From positions 1-33,561 of the forward strand of contig VBCK01000091.1 of the NCBI GenBank assembly GCA_005882215.1: 33,561 nt of DNA, in the 5' to 3' direction. Position 1 is the first letter of the stretch. Each line of letters starts with the position of its first letter. The translations under genes and the position numbers were made by a program. The stretch is from Betaproteobacteria bacterium. GTDB lineage: Bacteria > Pseudomonadota > Gammaproteobacteria > Burkholderiales > Burkholderiaceae_F. Shown here piece by piece: positions 18,491-26,578 of this stretch. The notes under the pieces were generated by a model. The model worked only from the letters and a program-made list of their open reading frames with translations. It made no database searches and was not told the DNA's origin.

Positions 18491-19721
18491 CCATCACGAA
18501 TTGACCACTACGAGGCGCACCGTTCAGTCGTTCGAAATGCTCCAGGCGTCGCCTGCGGCGCAGTGGCCGGCCGCGCCCGGCGAGGCCGACGCGCGCTGCG
18601 GGGTGCCGCTCGCCCGCGTCAAGCAGGCGCTGGCCCGCTTCGGTGACGGCCGGCCGGCGCTGGTGATCGATGTGGCGCGAGTGCGCTACAACGCCCGGCG
18701 CTTTGCCGCGGCAATGCCGTCCGTGCGCCCGCACTACGCGGTCAAGGCCAATTCCGACCGGCGCGTGCTGCAGGCGCTGGCGCAGCAGGGCGTCGGATTC
18801 GAGATCGCATCCTCGACCGAGCTGGACCTGGTGCGTTCGATCGGCGTGCCGGCGGCCGAGATCCTGTACAGCAATCCGGTGCGGGCCACTGGTGCGATCG
18901 AATATGCGGCGCGCCGGGGTGTCGAGTGGTACGCCATCGACTGCGTGCAGGAGCTCGGCAAGTTCGCCGCATTGAAGCCCGACGCCAAGCTGTACCTGCG
19001 GATCGAGACGAGCAACGAGGGCTCGGACTGGCCGTTGAGCGGCAAGTTCGGCGCCGGCGAAGCCGACATCGATCCGATCATCGAGGAAGCCGTCCGGCTG
19101 AAGCTGGATGTCGCCGGGGTGACCTTCCATGTCGGCAGCCAGTGCCGCAACCCGGAGAACTGGCGTACGGCGACTCGAAGCGCGCGCGCGGTGTTCGAAC
19201 GGCTGACCCGTGCGGGACTGCGCCCGCGTCTGCTCGACCTGGGCGGCGGCTATCCGGTCCAGCTGACCGAGGCGACGCCCTCGATCGAGGCGATCGGGAC
19301 GCTGATCGGCCAGGAGCTTGCGCAGTTCAACCGGGATATCGAAGTGATCGCGGAACCGGGGCGATTCATGGTGGCCGATGCCGGCTGCTTCGTGGCGCAC
19401 GTGATCGGAACTGCGCTGCGCCACGGTCAGCGATGGATGCACTGGGACGCCGGCGTTTTCGGCGGCCTGTTCGAGACGATCGACGGCCTGCGTTACAACC
19501 TGCATGCGGAGCGCGACGGCGTGCGCGTTCCGTGGTACGTTGCCGGCCCCACCTGCGACTCGGTCGACGTGTGCATGCGCGACCAGTTGCTGCCCGAGAA
19601 TATCGTCGAAGGGGATTCGATCTACGTGCTGAATGCGGGCGCCTACACGACCGCCTGCGCGAGCCAGTTCAACGGATTTGCGCTGCCTCAAGTCATTGTG
19701 ATCGACACCCGTACGGATTGA
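18474..19721 (+). CDS. Type III PLP ornithine/lysine decarboxylase
   Basis: Fold-III decarboxylases turn ornithine (or lysine) into putrescine (or cadaverine). The product is 415 residues. PLP lysine: RPHYAVKANSDRRVLQAL near residue 90. PLP-stacking histidine: VAGVTFHVGSQC. Phosphate-binding glycines: LLDLGGGYPVQL, followed by IAEPGRFMVAD. The catalytic cysteine contributed across the dimer is in AGPTCDSVDVCM, and the C-terminal tyrosine region is LNAGAYTTACASQFNGF. Ornithine versus lysine preference cannot be decided by eye. The start is taken at ATG 18474, inside the end of the peptidase gene; ATG 18538 is an alternative. Coupling to a peptidase and a peptide transporter suggests use of peptide-derived basic amino acids. 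Confidence 0.92.
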   Translation: MPADIDHHELTTTRRTVQSFEMLQASPAAQWPAAPGEADARCGVPLARVKQALARFGDGRPALVIDVARVRYNARRFAAAMPSVRPHYAVKANSDRRVLQALAQQGVGFEIASSTELDLVRSIGVPAAEILYSNPVRATGAIEYAARRGVEWYAIDCVQELGKFAALKPDAKLYLRIETSNEGSDWPLSGKFGAGEADIDPIIEEAVRLKLDVAGVTFHVGSQCRNPENWRTATRSARAVFERLTRAGLRPRLLDLGGGYPVQLTEATPSIEAIGTLIGQELAQFNRDIEVIAEPGRFMVADAGCFVAHVIGTALRHGQRWMHWDAGVFGGLFETIDGLRYNLHAERDGVRVPWYVAGPTCDSVDVCMRDQLLPENIVEGDSIYVLNAGAYTTACASQFNGFALPQVIVIDTRTD

Positions 19722-19753
19722 TCGCTGACCCGCGGGCGCGATCCGTACCGCTG

Positions 19754-19783
19754 CGCCGACGGCCGCTCGGTTGCCGATCGGCG
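19754..19783 (+). terminator. Possible hairpin after the decarboxylase gene
   Basis: CGCCGA (19754-19759) pairs with TCGGCG (19778-19783), and GGC/GCC pair inside. The hairpin lies 33 bases after the decarboxylase stop. There is no T-run, so it may be a weak or Rho-assisted terminator or just a stable structure. Confidence 0.3.
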
Positions 19784-19858
19784 ACCGCTTAACAATCAGG
19801 ACCGCGTGGTGATTGACACTCGAATCCAATGCTGGAAGCGGTGGCTTGTTGTGCGTCG

Positions 19859-19884
19859 CTTCAATTCGTTTCAATTTGTTTCAG
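19859..19884. repeat. 10-bp-period TTCAATT repeats upstream of the DUF5666 gene
   Basis: CTTCAATTCG (19859-19868), TTTCAATTTG (19869-19878) and a partial TTTCAG (19879-19884) follow in tandem, about 110 bases before the lipoprotein ATG. A period near one helical turn puts the AT-rich blocks on the same DNA face, which suits bending or cooperative binding. A TTGACA at 19813-19818 has no -10 partner at the right distance. Confidence 0.35.
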
Positions 19885-19992
19885 CGTTCCCTCGAAGGGA
19901 TTAACTGACCAGCGGGAAATTCCCGGTTGTCTGCGACCGCATGAAGGTCGATAGTTTTTTCCCCAAGCCATCCGAAGGAAGAGGCAAGCGCG

Positions 19993-21537
19993 ATGAAACG
20001 CACAACTTTGATTGCAGGCACAGGGGTTGCGCTGCTCGCTGCCACGATCCTGGTTGCGTGCGGCGGCGGCGGGTCCTCCAGCGGCTCATCGGGAACACCC
20101 CGCATGATGGGAGCCAGCGGCGTGATCACAGGCTTCGGCAGCGTGTTCGTCAACGGCCGGGAGTTCGCCACCGGCATGCAGACGCAGGTGCTGGACGGCG
20201 ATAGCGATGACGCGGCCTCCTCGACGGCGGACCTGCAGGTCGGCATGACGGTCGATATCGACGCCGATAGCGGCACCGCCACGATGCTGCGTTTCACCAG
20301 CGCGGTCCGCGGCGAAGTCGACGCGGTCGACTCCACAATGAGCACCCTGACCGTGCTCGGGCAGACCGTGCGCGTTACCAGCGGCACGTCGTTCGCCGGC
20401 AACGTGTCCAACGGCTCCACCTCGGCGCCGGTCGCTCAGCTTTCCGATATCCATGTCCACGATTACGTGGTCGCGTTCGGCTACCTCGAGTGCCCGGGTT
20501 CGAGTTGTTCATCGGGGGCGACCAGCATCGTCGCGACGCTGGTCAACGAGCCCGCCTCGGTCGGCAAGTACCGGGTGCAGGGCTACGTGACCAACTACAG
20601 TTCCAGCACCAACAGCTTCACGATCAACGGCCTGACGGTCGACATCGCGACGACGGGCGCCTCGCCGACCGTGTGCAACACGATGAATTGCACGTTTGCC
20701 GACGGCGACTTCGTGTCGGTGCGCTCGACGATGGCCCCGACCGGCACGTTCGCCGCTATGGGGAGCACGCTGACCTTGACGGCCAGCGACGTGAAGCTCA
20801 GGCCCGTGGCTCCGACCTTTGCGGTGGGCAGCACGGTCACGATCGAGGGCCCGGTCAGCCAGCTGAGCGGCACCCGCTTCATGGTGCGCGGAATCACGGT
20901 CGACGCCTCGGGCATCGCCTCCAGCGTAACCGGCCTGGTCGACAACCAGATCGTCGAAGTCACCGGCACGATATCTTCGAGCAACACGCTGACCGCCACC
21001 TCGATCGAGGTGGAGCGGTTCGCCACGTTCGCATTGATGGGAGCGCTCGACTCGGTGTCGACTACGGGCTTCTCCGTTCTCGGCCAGCCGTTCAGCGTGA
21101 CCAGCAACACGCGCTTCGTCGACTGGTCCAAGGGCATGCGTCCGTTCAACTCGAGCAACTTCTCGACCGTCCTGACGGGCAGTGACCAGGTGATCGTCAG
21201 CGGTTATCCGTCCGGCAGCGGCAACGTGGCCACGCGGGTCGAGCGCATTCCGACTCCGAGCTCGCCGAAGGCCGGCGTGGAGGGCGTCGTCAGCGCCGAC
21301 AGCGCCTCGGCGGACACGATGACGGTGGCCGGCATTGCGGTGACGCTGAATTCGAATACGAAACTGTTCTACTCCGGCGCCGGATCGGCGCCGACGCTGC
21401 CCGGTTTCTTCAATGCGATCACGACCAACACCACGGTCGCGGCGGCGTTCGGAGTGCCAGGGTCGGGCGCCGGCACGATCACGGCGGCCGACGCCGCGGT
21501 GCTGCGGCTAGGCTCGCACTGGGGCGACGGCGACTGA
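19993..21537 (+). CDS. DUF5666-domain lipoprotein
   Basis: The 514-residue protein starts at ATG 19993 (purine-rich GGAAGAGG upstream). Its lipoprotein signal has lipobox LVAC, the acylated Cys being residue 23, followed by a flexible Gly/Ser run. The rest is beta-rich and made of repeating units of the DUF5666 type (SGVITGFGSVFVNGREFATG, VRGEVDAVDSTMSTLTVLGQ, VEGVVSADSASADTMTVAGI), roughly six OB-like repeats in which a 'G.v..v....tftv.G..v' pattern recurs. It should sit in the outer membrane or periplasm. The family occurs widely in betaproteobacteria without known function. Serine/threonine/asparagine content is high compared with neighbouring genes. Confidence 0.88.
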   Translation: MKRTTLIAGTGVALLAATILVACGGGGSSSGSSGTPRMMGASGVITGFGSVFVNGREFATGMQTQVLDGDSDDAASSTADLQVGMTVDIDADSGTATMLRFTSAVRGEVDAVDSTMSTLTVLGQTVRVTSGTSFAGNVSNGSTSAPVAQLSDIHVHDYVVAFGYLECPGSSCSSGATSIVATLVNEPASVGKYRVQGYVTNYSSSTNSFTINGLTVDIATTGASPTVCNTMNCTFADGDFVSVRSTMAPTGTFAAMGSTLTLTASDVKLRPVAPTFAVGSTVTIEGPVSQLSGTRFMVRGITVDASGIASSVTGLVDNQIVEVTGTISSSNTLTATSIEVERFATFALMGALDSVSTTGFSVLGQPFSVTSNTRFVDWSKGMRPFNSSNFSTVLTGSDQVIVSGYPSGSGNVATRVERIPTPSSPKAGVEGVVSADSASADTMTVAGIAVTLNSNTKLFYSGAGSAPTLPGFFNAITTNTTVAAAFGVPGSGAGTITAADAAVLRLGSHWGDGD

Positions 21538-21554
21538 GAGGGCGCGCCGGCTGG

Positions 21555-21584
21555 GGCGGAAGGAGCCTCACGGCTCCTTCCGCC
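21555..21584. terminator. Perfect 13-bp hairpin between convergent genes
   Basis: GGCGGAAGGAGCC (21555-21567) and GGCTCCTTCCGCC (21572-21584) form a perfect 13-bp stem with a TCAC loop. It sits between the DUF5666 gene stop (21537) and the SDR gene stop (21591), so it probably serves as a bidirectional terminator even though U-tracts are poor on both sides. Confidence 0.7.
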
Positions 21585-21590
21585 GCGTCG

Positions 21591-22364
21591 TTACCGATAT
21601 CCCCCGTCCGGCATCAACACCTGCCCGACCAGGTAGGGCAGCGTCAGCAGGTGGGCCACGCACTGGCCCATCTCTTGTGGCGTTCCCCACCGTCCCATCC
21701 ATATTTTCGCGCTCTCGGTGGCTCTCACATCGTCGGGCAGCGTGTCGTTCAGTGCGGTCTGGATCCACCCGGGCGCCAGTGCGTTCACGCAGATCCGCAT
21801 CGAGGCCAGCGGCTGAGCGGCATTGCGCATCAGCAGGTTCGCGCCCGCTTTCGACGCGTCGTAATGGGCAGAAACCGGATCGTAGGCATTGACCCCGTTG
21901 GAAGACGTGACCAGCACGATCCTGCCTTTCCATTCGTCGACCACCGGGTTGTCACGCATCATCATTGCGGCGTACTTCAACACCAGGAATGATCCGGTCA
22001 GGTTGGCATTCAGAACGGTGTCCCACTCTTTCTGGGTCTGCTCGAAAAATTCGGTATTCGGCGAAATGGCGGCGCTGTGAACGACGTACCGGACATCGCG
22101 CGCGCTGCGGCCGGCCTCGGCAAAAAAGTCCGCCACCGATTCTTCCCGACCCACCTCGCAGGCGAGCGACAGCACCCGGGAGCGCGGCCCGGCGGCGCGC
22201 AGCCGGTCGAGTGCCGATTCGGTTTTGCTCGGATTGCGGCTGGCCGAAATCACCACATCACCGCCGCTGCGCACGATGGTTTCGGCGATGGCCAGGCCGA
22301 TCCCGCTTGCGCCGCCGGTGACGACCGTGGTCGTGCCCGAGAAGTCGAACGTGACCTGTGCCAT
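21591..22364 (-). CDS. Short-chain dehydrogenase/reductase
   Basis: The 257-residue protein is a classical SDR. The Rossmann glycine motif TGGASGIG is at about residues 16-23, the NAD(P)-adenine strand at VISASRNPSK, and the HSAAIS motif in place of NNAG near 95. The catalytic asparagine is in NANLTGSF, the serine in LVTSSNG, and the YxxxK pair in HYDASKAGA at about 170-178. The C-terminal LPYLVGQVLMPDGGY is typical. I start at ATG 22364, which has an excellent GGAGG upstream, instead of upstream ATGs. The substrate cannot be deduced; the arginine after the second strand mildly suggests NADPH. No functional partner is adjacent. Confidence 0.93.
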   Translation of the reverse strand: MAQVTFDFSGTTTVVTGGASGIGLAIAETIVRSGGDVVISASRNPSKTESALDRLRAAGPRSRVLSLACEVGREESVADFFAEAGRSARDVRYVVHSAAISPNTEFFEQTQKEWDTVLNANLTGSFLVLKYAAMMMRDNPVVDEWKGRIVLVTSSNGVNAYDPVSAHYDASKAGANLLMRNAAQPLASMRICVNALAPGWIQTALNDTLPDDVRATESAKIWMGRWGTPQEMGQCVAHLLTLPYLVGQVLMPDGGYR

Positions 22365-22462
22365 CCCGCCCTCCCAAATCGAGCCCATGATAGGGGAGGC
22401 GAACGAGGGCCGCACTCGAACCTGCTAGATTGCGCCCCGCGCGCAAATCAGAACCCGCGAAC

Positions 22463-23866
22463 GTGATTTCACGCACCATCCCCCCGCCGACACGACGCCG
22501 CTTTCGATCCGGCTCAGCCGCTTGCGGCCGGGGCTGGCTTGCGCTGGCGCTGCTCGGGCTTGCAGCCCCCAGCCCTGCGCAGTGGAAGTCCGACCTGCAA
22601 ACCTGCGCAGGGGCCTCGCTTTCGCCCGAGGAGCGCAGAGAGGCCTGCACGCGCGCGCTGCAGTCCGATCAGTTGTCGACGGTGGACCGCGCCGTCACGT
22701 ACAACAACATCGGCGTGGCCTGGAAGGCGCAGGGCGACCTGGACCGGGCCATCGCGGCCTACGATCGGGCCATCGCGACCGACCCGCGCCTTGGGAACGC
22801 ATACAACAACCGTGGAGCCGCGTTCGGTGCCAAGGGGGATCTTGGCTCGGCGCTGCGCGACTTCGACCAGGCCATCGCGCTCGATCCGCAGCTCGCTCAG
22901 GCCCATCGGAATCGGGCGCTGTTGTTGCAATCCCGGGGCGATCTGGAGGGGGCCATCAAGGACTTGGACGAGGCGATCCGGCTGGAGCCTCGGACCGCGC
23001 AGATCTACGTCGAACGGGCGGGCGCCTGGGAAGCCAAGGGGGACCTGGGCAAGGCGACCGCCGACCTGAACGAGTCGATCCGCCTGGAGCCGGAGCGCGC
23101 GGAGCTGTTCGTGGCGCGCGGTGTGCTGTGGGACCGTCAACACGACACGACGCATTCGATCGCCGACTACGATGAGGCAATCCGGCTCAATCCCCTGCTC
23201 GCGGCAGCCTACAACGACCGCTGCAACACCTGGCTGATCAAGGAGGCGTACAACCGGGCGGCCGAGGATTGCAACGAAGCGCTGAAGCTGGATCCTGATC
23301 TGGCCCAGGCTCACTTCAACCGTGGTGTCTTGTGGGTTGTCGGGAGCGACTTTGGCAAGGCCAAGGACGAATTCGATCAGGCGATCCGTCTTCAGCCTCA
23401 GTTCGCGCCGGCCTACAAGAGCCGCGCCGCGCTGAATTTCGACGACGGCCGGTTCGACGCAGCACAGGCCGACCTGGCGCAGGCCGCCCGCCTGCTTCGC
23501 TCCGATCCCTATGTGAGGATCTGGCTGTACCTGGCGCAGGCGCGCGCGGGGCATGCGGACGCGGCGGCGCGCGAGCTGGGTCAGAGCGTGGCGGACGCTG
23601 CCAACGGCGCGTGGCCCGGGCCGGTCGTCCAGTTGTATCTGGGCCGCAGCGACCCGGGTTCCGTGTTCAAGGCGGCGCAGCAGGGGGACGCGCGCGCGCA
23701 AGCCGATCAGCAATGCGAGGCGGCCTTTTACGTGGGCGAATGGCATCTGTTGCGCGGTGAGAATGGACAGGCACTGCGCCTGTTCGAGGATGCGCAGCGC
23801 ACCTGCCGAAAGAGCTTCAGCGAGTCGGGCGGCGCACGGGCCGAGCTCGACCGGATGGCGCGCTAG
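22463..23866 (+). CDS. Secreted tetratricopeptide-repeat protein
   Basis: About 467 residues, depending on start. An arginine-rich N-terminus leads to a hydrophobic segment (GWLALALLGLAAPSPAQW), a likely signal peptide. Then come at least seven TPR units of 34 residues, for example VTYNNIGVAWKAQGDLDRAI, AYNNRGAAFGAKGDLGSALR and AHFNRGVLWVVGSDFGKAKD, up to about residue 340. A helical C-terminal region ending in FYVGEWHLLRGENGQALRLF reads like SEL1/TPR-type closing repeats. TPRs bind proteins, and the partner is unknown. The start is uncertain: GTG 22463 is chosen over TTG 22430, and neither has a good ribosome site. It is divergent from the SDR gene across about 100 bases. Confidence 0.85.
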   Translation: MISRTIPPPTRRRFRSGSAACGRGWLALALLGLAAPSPAQWKSDLQTCAGASLSPEERREACTRALQSDQLSTVDRAVTYNNIGVAWKAQGDLDRAIAAYDRAIATDPRLGNAYNNRGAAFGAKGDLGSALRDFDQAIALDPQLAQAHRNRALLLQSRGDLEGAIKDLDEAIRLEPRTAQIYVERAGAWEAKGDLGKATADLNESIRLEPERAELFVARGVLWDRQHDTTHSIADYDEAIRLNPLLAAAYNDRCNTWLIKEAYNRAAEDCNEALKLDPDLAQAHFNRGVLWVVGSDFGKAKDEFDQAIRLQPQFAPAYKSRAALNFDDGRFDAAQADLAQAARLLRSDPYVRIWLYLAQARAGHADAAARELGQSVADAANGAWPGPVVQLYLGRSDPGSVFKAAQQGDARAQADQQCEAAFYVGEWHLLRGENGQALRLFEDAQRTCRKSFSESGGARAELDRMAR

Positions 23867-23967
23867 CGGCGGTCAAGGTCGCCGCGACGTCCGCGCTCCG
23901 TTTCGAGCCGGTTAATTCCCCTTCGACCCCATGGCATTTTCTGTCATCCGGGTCAGCGCCCAATGCG

Positions 23968-23985
23968 TTATGCTGCAGTGCAATA
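23968..23985. promoter_or_regulatory. TGC/GCA-rich near-palindrome upstream of the phasin-like gene
   Basis: TTATGCTGCAGTGCAATA centres on CTGCAG and lies 22 bases before the ATG at 24008. It resembles the TGC-GCA motifs bound by PhaR-type regulators upstream of phasin genes in betaproteobacteria. The match is by eye and the factor is unproven. Confidence 0.35.
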
Positions 23986-24007
23986 TGACTCCGCAGGAAC
24001 GTATCCG

Positions 24008-24388
24008 ATGAACGATCTGACGATCTACCAACCGGATCTTGCGCTGCCGGCGTGGCGCCGCCCGTCCCCGTCCATGGCGCCGTCCATGGCGCCGTCCATG
24101 GTCCCGTCCATGCTCCCGGCCACGCTGCCGTACCAGCTGGCGGCGCGAATGGCCAATGTCGTGCTGACGGCGCAGGTTCAGATTTCCTACGCGTGTGCGA
24201 TCGCGGCCAGCGAAAACGCGGCGCGCGCCGCCGATTGCATCGAACAGACTTGGCCGGACACGCCGCTGCGGTCGTTGACTGCCGGGGCCTACCGGGCCCA
24301 AGCGCGCGCACGGGCGCAGGCGGCCCGCGATGTGCTCGCGCGTGCCCGCCGGCACTGCGGCCTGGCTTACGCGCGGCTGGTTCCGTAG
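24008..24388 (+). CDS. Small helical protein, phasin-like
   Basis: The 126-residue product starts at ATG 24008. A low-complexity N-terminal linker contains four SMxP units (SMAPSMAPSMVPSMLP), encoded by 12-bp repeats at 24071-24118. The rest (about 40-126) is alanine-rich and predicted helical, with QLAARMANVVLTAQVQISYA and RAQARARAQAARDVLARARR. Size, amphipathic alanine-rich helices and the upstream TGC/GCA motif recall phasins, the polyhydroxyalkanoate-granule proteins, but no phasin signature can be confirmed. It precedes the pterin-synthase-like gene by 13 bases and is probably co-transcribed with it. Confidence 0.6.
   Translation: MNDLTIYQPDLALPAWRRPSPSMAPSMAPSMVPSMLPATLPYQLAARMANVVLTAQVQISYACAIAASENAARAADCIEQTWPDTPLRSLTAGAYRAQARARAQAARDVLARARRHCGLAYARLVP
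24071..24118 (+). repeat. Four tandem 12-bp coding repeats (SMxP)
   Basis: TCCATGGCGCCG at 24071-24082 and 24083-24094, then TCCATGGTCCCG (24095-24106) and TCCATGCTCCCG (24107-24118). The frame is preserved, so slippage changes only linker length. Confidence 0.9.
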
Positions 24389-24401
24389 ATAATCGGAGGC
24401 G

Positions 24402-25236
24402 ATGCCGGAAACACTGCTGTTCTCCGCCGCGGTCGCCTTCCAGTCGGCGCGCAGGATCGGCCTGCTGCCGGACGGGCATCGCGCTCGCCGTCTGCACGGC
24501 CACAGTTTTGTCGCCAGGGTCAGCGCTGCGATCGCGCCGGGTTGGGCCGGATTCGCCGGCGCCGAAGCCGCAGAGTTGCGCGAACGCCTCGAGCGCTGTG
24601 TGGCGCCGCTCGACTACCAGCTGCTGAACGAGCACCTCGAGGAGCCGACCGACGAGAACCTCGCCCGCTGGATCAAGGCCCGGCTCGAGATCCCGGCAGT
24701 CGAGCAGACCGGCATCCAGAGCACGCTGGAGCAAGGCGTCGATCTGGACCGCGACGAACGCGCGCACCTGTGGCGCCGCTACCGGTTCGAGGCGGCGCAC
24801 CGGCTGCCCAACGTGGCGCCGGGTCACAAATGCGGCCGCATGCACGGCCACGGCTTCGAGGTGAGCCTGCATGCCCGGATCGCGCCCGAACACCACGACC
24901 GCTTCGACGTTGAACGCCTGGATCGCTGCTGGGCGCCGCTGCATGCCGAATTTCATCAGGCGTGTCTGAACGACATCCCCGGCTTGGAGAACCCCACCAG
25001 CGAACTGATCGCAAGCACAATCTGGCAGCGACTGAAGGGTGTTCCTAAGGCTCGATCATCAGCCCCTGCACGAGCTGGCGGGCGTCGAGGACAGCGACGC
25101 GGCCAGCCTGGTGCGTTGGATCAAGGAGCAGGTGCTTCCAGGTCTTCCGCTACTCGACCGGATCGACCTCTTCGAGACGCCCGCGTGCGGCGCGATCCTT
25201 GCGTGGGGTGGCGACGGGCCCGCGCTCGTGATCTGA
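24402..25236 (+). pseudogene. Multi-domain 6-pyruvoyl-tetrahydropterin synthase/QueD-like gene, disrupted by internal deletion and frameshift
   Basis: ATG 24402 has a perfect GGAGG. Domain 1 (about residues 1-105) keeps RRLHGHSF but has Arg where the first zinc His normally is. Domain 2 (from about 127) has the full zinc/cysteine set in FEAAHRLPNVAPGHKCGRMH and GHGF, ending NPTSELIASTIWQRLK near 25035. The family C-terminus then appears one frame away from about 25040: FLRLDHQPLHELAG, SLVRWIKEQ, and LDRIDLFETPACGAILAWGG, stopping at 25236. This third piece is the C-terminal half of another synthase domain; the end of domain 2 and the start of domain 3 are missing. In the original frame translation runs on into meaningless Arg/Ala-rich sequence to 25460. 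Likely pseudogene or assembly deletion. Its 3' end overlaps the convergent DUF2231 gene. Confidence 0.8.
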
Positions 25237-25980
25237 TCGCGGATCGCCTTGTGCGGGCGGTGCCTTTGGCACTTGCTCGAGACCGCGCTTTCGAGACCCG
25301 GTCCCGGATGTGCGGCGTCGCCGTGGCGGAACGGGCAGCGGCGCCGCGTCGGTCGCGACGACCGGCCGGGACGGCGTGGAGTCGGGCGCGGCGACGGGGC
25401 GCGCCGGTGCTGCGTCGGGTACGACGACGGGCCGAGCCGGTGCTGCGTCAGGTACGTTGAAGACCCGGGCCGGTGGCGCTGCATCTTCCCAGATCAGATC
25501 GGGGTCGTCCAGGTCGGCTGCTGGATCGTTCCTCGCGATATCGCGGCCCAGCCGAGCCGTGAACAGGAGCAGGCACACGACGATCGCCGTCAGACTGATT
25601 CCGGCGGGCAGCACGGCTTGACCGCGGTCCTCGTTCAGGCGGTACACCAGGTTGGACAGCGACAGCAGCAGGGCCAGCATATTTCCGACTACGTGCATCC
25701 AGCAAATCCTCGATGGCCGAATGCGGCCGGATGCGAGGTATTGAATCAGGCCGTCGGCAGCGGCGAACGCGGCGGTCGCCAGCCCGGCGCCAAGCAGCCA
25801 TTCGGAGACCTCTGACCAGAAGGCGCCGCCAGTACCCCAGTAAAGAAGGTCGCTGACCAGCGTCGCAACCATGAACGCGGCCGGCAGCGGAATGAGCGAG
25901 ATGTACAGCGAGTCCCACTCCTGCGACACCAAGCCGGGCGACCCCAGGCCGCCGCGCCTGCCTTCATCGATGGTGACCAT
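25150..25980 (-). CDS. DUF2231 membrane protein with repeat-containing hydrophilic tail
   Basis: The 276-residue protein starts at ATG 25980 with GGAG upstream. Residues about 25-145 form a DUF2231 domain with four membrane helices: IPLPAAFMVATLVSDLLYW, the WLLGAGLATAAFAAADGLIQ segment, HVVGNMLALLLSLSNLVYRL, and AGISLTAIVVCLLLFTARLG. A long charged and proline-rich cytoplasmic tail follows, containing 11-residue repeats (VPDAAPARPVV-type, about 176-213), then Arg/Lys-rich sequence. DUF2231 proteins are of unknown function, some linked to haem or redox proteins. The last 87 bases are antisense to the pterin-synthase remnant, so the true C-terminus is uncertain. It lies 13 bases after the GNAT gene in a probable operon. 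Confidence 0.82.
   Translation of the reverse strand: MVTIDEGRRGGLGSPGLVSQEWDSLYISLIPLPAAFMVATLVSDLLYWGTGGAFWSEVSEWLLGAGLATAAFAAADGLIQYLASGRIRPSRICWMHVVGNMLALLLSLSNLVYRLNEDRGQAVLPAGISLTAIVVCLLLFTARLGRDIARNDPAADLDDPDLIWEDAAPPARVFNVPDAAPARPVVVPDAAPARPVAAPDSTPSRPVVATDAAPLPVPPRRRRTSGTGSRKRGLEQVPKAPPAQGDPRSDHERGPVATPRKDRAARGRLEEVDPVE
25342..25455 (-). repeat. 33-bp tandem coding repeats (about 3.5 copies)
   Basis: Residues 176-213 of the DUF2231 protein read VPDAAPARPVV, VPDAAPARPVA, APDSTPSRPVV and partial ATDAAP. At DNA level this is a degenerate 33-bp tandem repeat encoding a proline-rich linker. Confidence 0.75.
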
Positions 25981-25993
25981 GGTCTTCTCCACG

Positions 25994-26578
25994 TCAAATC
26001 GGGATCCGCTCCTGCAATTCGGCGGCCGCGGTATCAAGCGAGGCCGCCCTGCTCCACTGAGAGCGCAGCGAGTGATCGGCGAGCGTGATGTTCCACTCGG
26101 AGCGATCGTGCCGAACGCGGCCATTGCTTGCCGCCGGCCGGTCGATGCGGGGCGAGCAGGCACTGGGAGCGCAGGCCACGTGCATGCCGGCGCGCTGAGC
26201 CAGGCGCCGCAGGGCCGCGTTGAAGTTCAGATTCCGCACGAACAGGGTCCGGATACCCCGCCCCGCAGCAACAAGCCCCGCGCGTTCGAGCAGCAGGCTG
26301 CCGATGCCTTTGCCGCGCGCCCAGGGCGACACGCTCAATCCGACATTCGCGCCGCCGCTGGTTGACTCAAGGTGCAGCACGCCGGAGATATCGGGAGCCG
26401 GCTCCACGACCACGAACACGTTGCCGCCGGATTGCAACAGGCTCTCGACGTAGGCAACGATGTCCACATCGGTCATCACCCATCCGAAACGCAGGAAGCG
26501 ATCGCGCGCAGTCAATGCCAGGAAATGGCTGGCCAGGTCGTGAAACTGCAGATAGGTCGGGCAGATTGCGGATCTCAT
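25994..26578 (-). CDS. GNAT-family N-acetyltransferase
   Basis: GNAT enzymes transfer acetyl from acetyl-CoA to amines. The 194-residue protein starts at ATG 26578 with GGGAGG 8 bases upstream. The acetyl-CoA pyrophosphate loop is visible as VSPWARGKGIGSLLLERAG (R/QxxGxG/A pattern, RGKGIG) at about residues 92-110, preceded by the strand GVLHLEST and followed by LFVRNLNFNAALRRLAQRAG, the usual motif B helix. The substrate is unknown. The last 45 or so residues have no GNAT equivalent. It is followed by the DUF2231 gene after 13 bases. Confidence 0.85.
   Translation of the reverse strand: MRSAICPTYLQFHDLASHFLALTARDRFLRFGWVMTDVDIVAYVESLLQSGGNVFVVVEPAPDISGVLHLESTSGGANVGLSVSPWARGKGIGSLLLERAGLVAAGRGIRTLFVRNLNFNAALRRLAQRAGMHVACAPSACSPRIDRPAASNGRVRHDRSEWNITLADHSLRSQWSRAASLDTAAAELQERIPI

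Noticed and set aside
18348-19874. 508-codon frame antisense to the decarboxylase
   Set aside because: It is the antisense of conserved PLP-enzyme codons and has no motif of its own.
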